NCBI RefSeq assembly: GCF_022760805.1
Contig: NZ_JAIVFL010000001.1
Span: 3,038,001 to 3,102,000 of the forward strand
Length of the DNA stretch: 64,000 nt
Direction of reading: 5' to 3'
Source of the DNA: Candidatus Mycolicibacterium alkanivorans
GTDB taxonomy: Bacteria; Actinomycetota; Actinomycetes; Mycobacteriales; Mycobacteriaceae
Below the pieces are notes generated by a model. The model made no database searches and was not told the DNA's origin. It saw nothing but the letters and a program-made list of their open reading frames with translations. Positions 59,162 to 64,000 of the stretch are shown piece after piece (the stretch's first letter is position 1; every line of letters begins with the position of its first letter). The position numbers and the translations under genes were made by a program.

Positions 59162-60493
59162 TCAGCGCTTGCGGCGGATGATGGCACGCAATTTGTCCAG
59201 TCGGCCGGCGATCTCGCGCTCCGCGCCGTGCGTGGTGGGCTTGTAGTAGTCGACGCCCGCCAGGTCGTCAGGCGGATACTGTTGCGGGACAACGCCGTCC
59301 GGGTCGTCGTGCGGGTAGCGGTAGCCCTGGGCGTGACCCAGCTTCGCCGCCCCGGAGTAATGCCCGTCCCGCAGGTCACGCGGCACCAGCCCGGCCTTGC
59401 CCGCCCGGATGTCGGCGATCGCCGCACCCAGCGCATTGGTCACAGCATTGGACTTCGGCGCGGTGGCCAGGTGCACGGTGGCGTGGGCGAGCGTCAACTG
59501 CGCTTCGGGCATGCCGATGAGCGCGACCGTATGCGCCGCGGCCACCGCGGTCTGCAGTGCGGACGGGTCTGCCATCCCGATGTCCTCGCTGGCCAGGATC
59601 ATCAGCCGGCGGGCCACGAACCGCGGGTCCTCCCCCGCCACCAGCATCCGCGCCAGGTAGTGCAGGGCGGCGTCGACGTCGGATCCGCGGATGGACTTGA
59701 TGAAGGCGCTGATGACGTCGTAGTGCTGGTCGCCGTCGCGGTCGTAGCGCACGGCGGCTTTGTCCAGCGACTGCTCGACGACCTCGACGGTGACGTGCTC
59801 TCCCGCCTCGGCCGCCACCTCCAGGGCGGTCAGCGCGCGGCGGGCGTCGCCGGCGGACAGCTGCACCAGCAGGTCCACGGCGTCGTCGTCGACGGTCACT
59901 TTGGCGCCCAGGCCACGGGGGTCCTCGATGGCCCGCCGCACGACGGCACGGATGTTGTTGGCGCTCAACGGCTGTAGTTGCAGGATCAGGGACCGCGACA
60001 ACAGGGGTGCGACGACCGAGAACGACGGGTTCTCGGTGGTGGCGGCCACCAGCAGCACGATGCGGTTCTCCACGGCGGCCAGCAGGGCGTCCTGCTGGGT
60101 CTTGGAGAAGCGGTGCACCTCGTCGATGAACAGCACCGTCTGCTCGCCGTAGGCGGCGGCGCGGCGGGCATTGTCGATCACCGCGCGGACCTCCTTGACG
60201 CCCGCGGTCAGGGCCGACAGCGCCTCGAACCGCCGGCCGGTGGCCTGCGACACCAGCGACGCGAGTGTGGTCTTGCCGGTGCCCGGCGGTCCGTACAGGA
60301 TCACCGAGGCCGCACCCGAGCCCTCGATCAGCCGGCGCAGCGGCGAGCCGGGCCGCAGCAGGCTGTCCTGGCCCACCACCTCGTCGAGCGTGGCAGGGCG
60401 CATCCGCACCGCTAGCGGAGCAGACGGTGGCATGTCCAGACCGCGCCGGTCGTCATCGCCGGGGACGTCGAACAGGCTGTCTGCCACGACCAC
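59162..60493 (-). CDS. rarA: Replication-associated recombination protein A (RarA/MgsA)
   Basis: AAA+ clamp-loader-like ATPase acting at stalled forks. 443 residues. Walker [15 protein letters not shown] near residues 70-80, Walker [18 protein letters not shown], sensor 1 [15 protein letters not shown], and the C-terminal tetramerisation region with [19 protein letters not shown]. The start could equally be the GTG at 60487, giving VADSLFDVP. Matches recalled Rv2559c near alaS. Confidence 0.94.
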   Translation of the reverse strand: MVVADSLFDVPGDDDRRGLDMPPSAPLAVRMRPATLDEVVGQDSLLRPGSPLRRLIEGSGAASVILYGPPGTGKTTLASLVSQATGRRFEALSALTAGVKEVRAVIDNARRAAAYGEQTVLFIDEVHRFSKTQQDALLAAVENRIVLLVAATTENPSFSVVAPLLSRSLILQLQPLSANNIRAVVRRAIEDPRGLGAKVTVDDDAVDLLVQLSAGDARRALTALEVAAEAGEHVTVEVVEQSLDKAAVRYDRDGDQHYDVISAFIKSIRGSDVDAALHYLARMLVAGEDPRFVARRLMILASEDIGMADPSALQTAVAAAHTVALIGMPEAQLTLAHATVHLATAPKSNAVTNALGAAIADIRAGKAGLVPRDLRDGHYSGAAKLGHAQGYRYPHDDPDGVVPQQYPPDDLAGVDYYKPTTHGAEREIAGRLDKLRAIIRRKR

Positions 60494-60522
60494 AGGCTTA
60501 CCACGTTCGTAATGTGGTCGTT

Positions 60523-61026
60523 GTGAGCGCGCGCGGCTGGCTCCTGTTCGCAGCCATGAGCGTCATCTGGGGTGTGCCGTACCTGATGATCAAGGTGGCA
60601 GTCGCCGAAGTCTCGGTCCCGCTGCTGATCTTCACCCGCTCAGCGGTGGGAGCGGCGCTGCTGCTGCCGTTGGCGCTGTCCGCAGAGACACGCGCGCTGC
60701 TGCTCCGGCACTGGAAGGCCGTGGCGGGATTCGCCTTCTTCGAGATGATCGCCGCTTGGCTGATGCTGTCGGACGCCGAACGGCATCTCGCCAGTTCACT
60801 CACCGGTCTGCTGGCGTTCGTGTTGTTCTTCGCGCTGATCCGGGAGGTCGGTCCGACCAGGGCGTTGATCTTCGCCTACGTCAACCCGGCGGTGGCGCTG
60901 CTGGCCGGAGTGCTCATCCTGCGCGAACCGCTCACGTGGTGGAACACCGCCGGCCTGGCACTGATTCTGGCAGGGTCGTTGCTGGCGACGCAGGCGGGTC
61001 GGAGGCCGTGCCGGGAGGCCGGGTGA
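60523..61026 (+). CDS. EamA/DMT-family transporter shortened by an internal deletion
   Basis: 167 residues if begun at GTG 60523 (GTG 60514 is also possible). The start [20 protein letters not shown] is a standard EamA first helix, and the end [20 protein letters not shown] with LREPLT is the last repeat of the second EamA domain. Family members have about 280-300 residues and ten helices. Here [14 protein letters not shown] runs straight into AFVLFFALI at about 60811, so roughly four to five central helices are lost with the frame kept. It may be dead or a reduced transporter. Confidence 0.7.
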   Translation: MSARGWLLFAAMSVIWGVPYLMIKVAVAEVSVPLLIFTRSAVGAALLLPLALSAETRALLLRHWKAVAGFAFFEMIAAWLMLSDAERHLASSLTGLLAFVLFFALIREVGPTRALIFAYVNPAVALLAGVLILREPLTWWNTAGLALILAGSLLATQAGRRPCREAG

Positions 61027-61049
61027 GGATGGTTGGGCGCCGGGGGCCG

Positions 61050-61910
61050 TCAGGCAGGCTGGGTCACGAAGTCGATGAGCTCCTCGACGCGACCGATCAG
61101 CGCCGGTTCCAGGTCGGTCCAGTCGCGCACCGACGATCGGATCCGCTGCCACGCCCTGGCGATGTCGGCCTGGTTGCGGTGCGGCCAGCCCAGGGCTGCG
61201 CAGATGCCGTGCTTCCATTCGACGCTGCGCGGCACGTCCGGCCACGCCGGCAGCCCGAGCCTGCCCGGTTTGACCGCCTGCCAGATGTCGACATAGGGAT
61301 GCCCGACCACCAGAGTGTGTTCGCCGCCGGGGCCGCGCCGGACCGCCTCGGCAATCCGCGCCTCCTTCGACCTCGCGACGAGGTGGTCGACGAGCACCCC
61401 GAGCCGTCTGCCCGGCCCGGGCCGGAACGAGGAGACGATGTCGACGAGGTCGTCGACTCCCCCGAGATGCTCCACCACCACGCCTTCGACACGCAGATCG
61501 TCACCCCAGACCTGCTCGACGAGCTCGGCGTCGTGGCGGCCCTCGACGTAGATCCGGCTGGCCAACGCGACGCGGGCACGAGCGTCGGTCACCTTCACCG
61601 AACCGGACTTGGTGCGCTGCGATCCGACCGGGGCGGATCGGCGCGGGGCGGTCAGGATGACGGGCCGGCCCTCGAAGAGGAATCCGGGACCCAGCGGAAA
61701 GACCCGCCTGCCGCCCCGGCGGTCCTCGAGCTCGACGCGGCCGCCCTCGATCCCGACGATGGCGCCGACATAGCCCGACTGCGGGTCCTCGACGACCAAG
61801 CCCATCTCCGCGGGCTGCTCGGTGGAGCGGACCTGACGGGACCGGTGCGGGTCATTGGCGAGCACGTCGGCGCCATAGCGATCTGCCACCAGGCGATCGT
61901 AGGGATTCAC
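61050..61910 (-). CDS. DUF3097 family protein
   Basis: 286 residues from GTG 61910, starting VNPYDRLVADRYGADVLAND. Actinobacteria-restricted family of unknown function. Visible features are a beta-rich N-terminal half (GLVVEDPQSGYVGAIVGIEG) and a C-terminal half with EGRHDAELVEQVWGDDLRVE and VVVEHLGGVDDL, which resembles a Toprim-like fold in outline. No catalytic residues can be named with confidence. Convergent with the EamA gene (23 bp between stops). Confidence 0.82.
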   Translation of the reverse strand: MNPYDRLVADRYGADVLANDPHRSRQVRSTEQPAEMGLVVEDPQSGYVGAIVGIEGGRVELEDRRGGRRVFPLGPGFLFEGRPVILTAPRRSAPVGSQRTKSGSVKVTDARARVALASRIYVEGRHDAELVEQVWGDDLRVEGVVVEHLGGVDDLVDIVSSFRPGPGRRLGVLVDHLVARSKEARIAEAVRRGPGGEHTLVVGHPYVDIWQAVKPGRLGLPAWPDVPRSVEWKHGICAALGWPHRNQADIARAWQRIRSSVRDWTDLEPALIGRVEELIDFVTQPA

Positions 61911-61943
61911 ACACCCGCCACGGCCACACCGAACCGGCGCGTC

Positions 61944-61993
61944 GCCGAGGACGTGAGGAGTACAACAGCGCACACTTCTTCGCTGTCCTCGGC
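61944..61993. other. Two-part hairpin between DUF3097 and zinc-peptidase genes
   Basis: GCCGAGGA (61944-61951) pairs with TCCTCGGC (61986-61993), and just inside CAGCG (61966-61970) pairs with CGCTG (61981-61985). The result is a stem of 13 base pairs interrupted on one side by a 14-base bulge, with a ten-base apical loop. It lies in a 166-bp non-coding gap and could act as a terminator for the upstream minus-strand genes or be part of a repeat. Confidence 0.35.
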
Positions 61994-62076
61994 ACATCGG
62001 GAGCGTCTGCTGCCCGCCCGTGCCGGGCGCACTCCCGCCGATCGAGCCCGAGGCGACCGAGTAGGGCCGTCAACGC

Positions 62077-63144
62077 TTACTGCTGCTGGCCGCCGGCGGC
62101 GATCTCCAGCTTGCCCGGTGAGGACGTCACCTCGTCGATGACGGTGTGTATGAAGCGCATCTTCTCCAGCACCGGCACCGGGAGGACGAACGGATAGAGG
62201 TCGTCCTTGCCCATCGAGCGGTTCACCATGTTCAGCGACCAGGCCAGCGGCAGCCACATCTGGATGATGGTGTCGAACCCGCTGGGCCCCAGAATCTTTC
62301 GCTGGTAGGTGGCGTTCGCCGGTGCCAGCCCGAACGAGGCCAAGGTGTCCAGGGTGTCCCTGATGTGCAGATAGTGGGCGAACGTCTCGGCCCAGTCCTC
62401 GGCCGGATGCATGCTGGCATACGACGAGACGTAGGTCTGCTCCCAGTCGGCCGGCGGTCCCTGACGGTAGTGCCCGTCTAGCGCCTGCTGGTAGTCGACG
62501 TCGGGGTCGCCGAAGAGCTCGTTGAAGCGCTCCAGGTACGACGGTGACGTGCCGACCAGGCGGTAGAAGTAGTAGTGGCCCACCTCGTGGCGGAAGTGAC
62601 CGAGCAGCGTGCGGTAGGGCTCGTCCATCTCGACGCGCAGCTGCTCGCGATGCACGTCGTCGCCCTCGGCCAGATCCAGGGTGATCACCCCGTTGTCGTG
62701 GCCGGTGAACACTTTCTCCTTGGCGCAGGACAGCAGGTCGAATGCCAGCCCGTAGTCCGGATCCTCGTCGCGGCCCACGATCGGCAACATCAGTTCGTGC
62801 AGTTCGGCGATCAACCGCCGCTTGGCCCGCTCGGCCACCGCGAAGGCGGCCATGGCGGCGGTGTCGTCGTCACCGGGCCTGGTCCGTGTCAGCCGGCACG
62901 AAGCGCACAGCGCCCGCACCGGCTGCACCTTCACCAGCCAATTACATTCGGCCAGATAGAGATTCGCACACAGCTGATACTCGGCGGCATCGACGGCTCC
63001 GCCGTGCTCGCTGTCCTCACCGGAAGCGATCACCAGAAAGGACATGTCCTCCAGCGAGAATCCCACCGAGTGGCCGCATGACAGGCACACCGAGTTCTCG
63101 AACGCCAGATGCTGACCGCAGTTGGGGCAGGTGAAGTCACGCAT
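62077..63144 (-). CDS. Zinc-binding metallopeptidase family protein (DUF2248-like)
   Basis: 355 residues from ATG 63144. An N-terminal zinc ribbon (CPNCGQ then CLSCG, residues 5-25) is followed by the peptidase-like domain with the HEVGH motif (HEVGHYYFYRLV near residue 205). A downstream region (NELFGDPDVDYQQALD and EDWAETFAHYLHIRD) supplies the third metal-ligand candidates. Such genes cluster with transglutaminase-like and ATP-grasp/alpha-E genes in actinobacteria, possibly for a peptide tagging or processing system, but its substrate is unknown. Eight bp of overlap with the transglutaminase gene. Confidence 0.82.
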   Translation of the reverse strand: MRDFTCPNCGQHLAFENSVCLSCGHSVGFSLEDMSFLVIASGEDSEHGGAVDAAEYQLCANLYLAECNWLVKVQPVRALCASCRLTRTRPGDDDTAAMAAFAVAERAKRRLIAELHELMLPIVGRDEDPDYGLAFDLLSCAKEKVFTGHDNGVITLDLAEGDDVHREQLRVEMDEPYRTLLGHFRHEVGHYYFYRLVGTSPSYLERFNELFGDPDVDYQQALDGHYRQGPPADWEQTYVSSYASMHPAEDWAETFAHYLHIRDTLDTLASFGLAPANATYQRKILGPSGFDTIIQMWLPLAWSLNMVNRSMGKDDLYPFVLPVPVLEKMRFIHTVIDEVTSSPGKLEIAAGGQQQ

Positions 63145-64000
63145 GGACCACACCGCCCTCGAACGGGGCCACATCCACCGACACGTCGATGACGCTGCGC
63201 TCGGAGTCGGTGTAGATGATGCCGCGCAGCGGCGGCACGTCGGCATAGTCGCGGCCCCAGCCCACGACGATGTAGCGCTCGTCGATCAGCTGATCGTTGG
63301 TGGGGTCCAGACCGATCCAGTGGTTCTGCGGGGTCCACACCGCGGCCCAGGCGTGGGTGGCGTCGACGCCGAACATCCGTTCCTTTCCCGGCGGCGGGTC
63401 GGTGGCGAGGTATCCCGACACATAACTCGCCGCCAACCCGTTGCCGCGCAGGCACGCGATCACCAGCCTGGCGAAGTCCTGGCATACCCCTTCTCGCGCT
63501 TCCAAAACCTGATTCACCTGGGTCGACACCGTCGTCGAGCCCGAACGGTAGGTGAAGTCGGAAAAGATGCGCGCATTGAGTTCGCGCAGCACCTCGACCA
63601 GCGGACGGCCCGGCTCGAAGCTCGGGGCCGCGTACCGGCGCACGGCGTCGGTGATCTCCGGCGGGCGCAGGTCCAGGGCGAACTCACTGGCGAGCACACC
63701 GTCGCGGCCCACCGGCCGGGCCGACTCCCAGGGCGCCAGCGCAGAACCCCCGTCGTAGAGCTCGGCCGGCGGCGGGTCGACCTCGACGACGGAGCTGCTG
63801 GTCACCGTCAGCGCGTGGTGGCGCTCGGTGACGTGGAAGTACGAGCTGATGTTGCCGTAGGCGTCGCGGCTGGTGGACCGGTCGGCGGGCTCGGGGTCGA
63901 TGACCAGCGTGCTGGTCAGGCAGCGCTGCTGCGCGGTGTCGCGCGGGGTGAGGTGCCCGCGCCCGTAGGAACTGGTCACCACGTCGGAGTAGCTGTACTC
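63137..64000 (-). CDS. Transglutaminase-like cysteine peptidase family protein (partial, N-terminus beyond right edge)
   Basis: At least 288 residues are encoded and the frame runs on past the right edge, since it reads EYSYSDVVTSSYGRGHL at the boundary. The catalytic triad of the transglutaminase core is visible: Cys in EGVCQDFARLVIACLRGNGL, His in VDATHAWAAVW and Asp in GLDPTND. The N-terminal transglut_N beta domain begins just outside. Typically these act on small peptides rather than proteins. Co-directional and overlapping by 8 bp with the zinc peptidase gene. Confidence 0.88.
   Translation of the reverse strand, partial: EYSYSDVVTSSYGRGHLTPRDTAQQRCLTSTLVIDPEPADRSTSRDAYGNISSYFHVTERHHALTVTSSSVVEVDPPPAELYDGGSALAPWESARPVGRDGVLASEFALDLRPPEITDAVRRYAAPSFEPGRPLVEVLRELNARIFSDFTYRSGSTTVSTQVNQVLEAREGVCQDFARLVIACLRGNGLAASYVSGYLATDPPPGKERMFGVDATHAWAAVWTPQNHWIGLDPTNDQLIDERYIVVGWGRDYADVPPLRGIIYTDSERSVIDVSVDVAPFEGGVVHA

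Overview
The window is a GC-rich chromosomal segment from an actinobacterium, almost certainly a Mycobacterium in the broad sense and probably a fast-growing (Mycolicibacterium-type) species. Signature genes are mihF, the lprG-P55 pair, a hemophore-family protein, actinobacterial RpoZ, CoaBC and PriA forms, a 13E12-family HNH gene with a LexA-type box, and gene orders recalled from M. tuberculosis as Rv1440-Rv1379 and Rv2533c-Rv2559c, here lying side by side. A phosphoenolpyruvate carboxylase gene (ppc) at the left edge is not typical of the tuberculosis complex. No rRNA, tRNA, CRISPR, prophage or complete insertion sequence was seen.

Layout. 1-6.9 kb: ppc (cut by the left edge), an HNH/DUF222 gene on the opposite strand, then the glycolytic operon gap-pgk-tpiA-secG. 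7.1-12.1 kb: whiA-yvcK-rapZ-uvrC. 12.1-22.5 kb: a GNAT gene with an internal tandem repeat; riboflavin genes (ribH, ribBA, ribE, ribD) around lprG-P55; rpe; rsmB; fmt. A 54-bp tandem repeat (three copies) fills the rpe-rsmB gap. 22.5-32.5 kb: lemA, a DUF2207 membrane protein, the helicase-dead PriA homologue, a VWA protein, a hemophore-type protein, metK, coaBC, rpoZ, gmk, mihF. 33.0-34.8 kb: ctaD. 34.8-43.4 kb: the pyrimidine operon pyrR-pyrB-pyrC-(membrane protein)-carA-carB-pyrF, headed by a leader that looks like a PyrR-binding RNA. 43.5-46 kb: a small accessory patch (serine hydrolase, ERCC4/Lsr2-like nuclease and two gene remnants). 46-54.8 kb: nusB-efp-pepQ, then the shikimate operon aroC-aroK-aroB-aroQ, with aroE-mltG-ruvX-alaS upstream. 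58-64 kb: SRPBCC protein, rarA, a shortened EamA transporter, DUF3097, and a zinc peptidase plus transglutaminase pair cut by the right edge.

Most genes on the minus strand form tight operons with ATGA or GTGA stop/start overlaps, so translational coupling is the norm. Together they cover lower glycolysis and anaplerosis, de novo UMP, riboflavin and chorismate synthesis, SAM/CoA/GMP supply, translation factors and DNA repair.

The most unusual theme is a set of small genes that keep recognisable beginnings and ends but have lost their middles: a GNAT acetyltransferase (15.6 kb), probably a methyltransferase (43.5 kb), a YjbQ-family gene (58.1 kb) and an EamA transporter (60.5 kb). A YhhN remnant at 27.6 kb has lost its N-terminal part. 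No clear new multi-gene defence or biosynthetic system was found. The most novel signals are these deletions, the two tandem-repeat loci, the pyrR leader and the LexA-type box.
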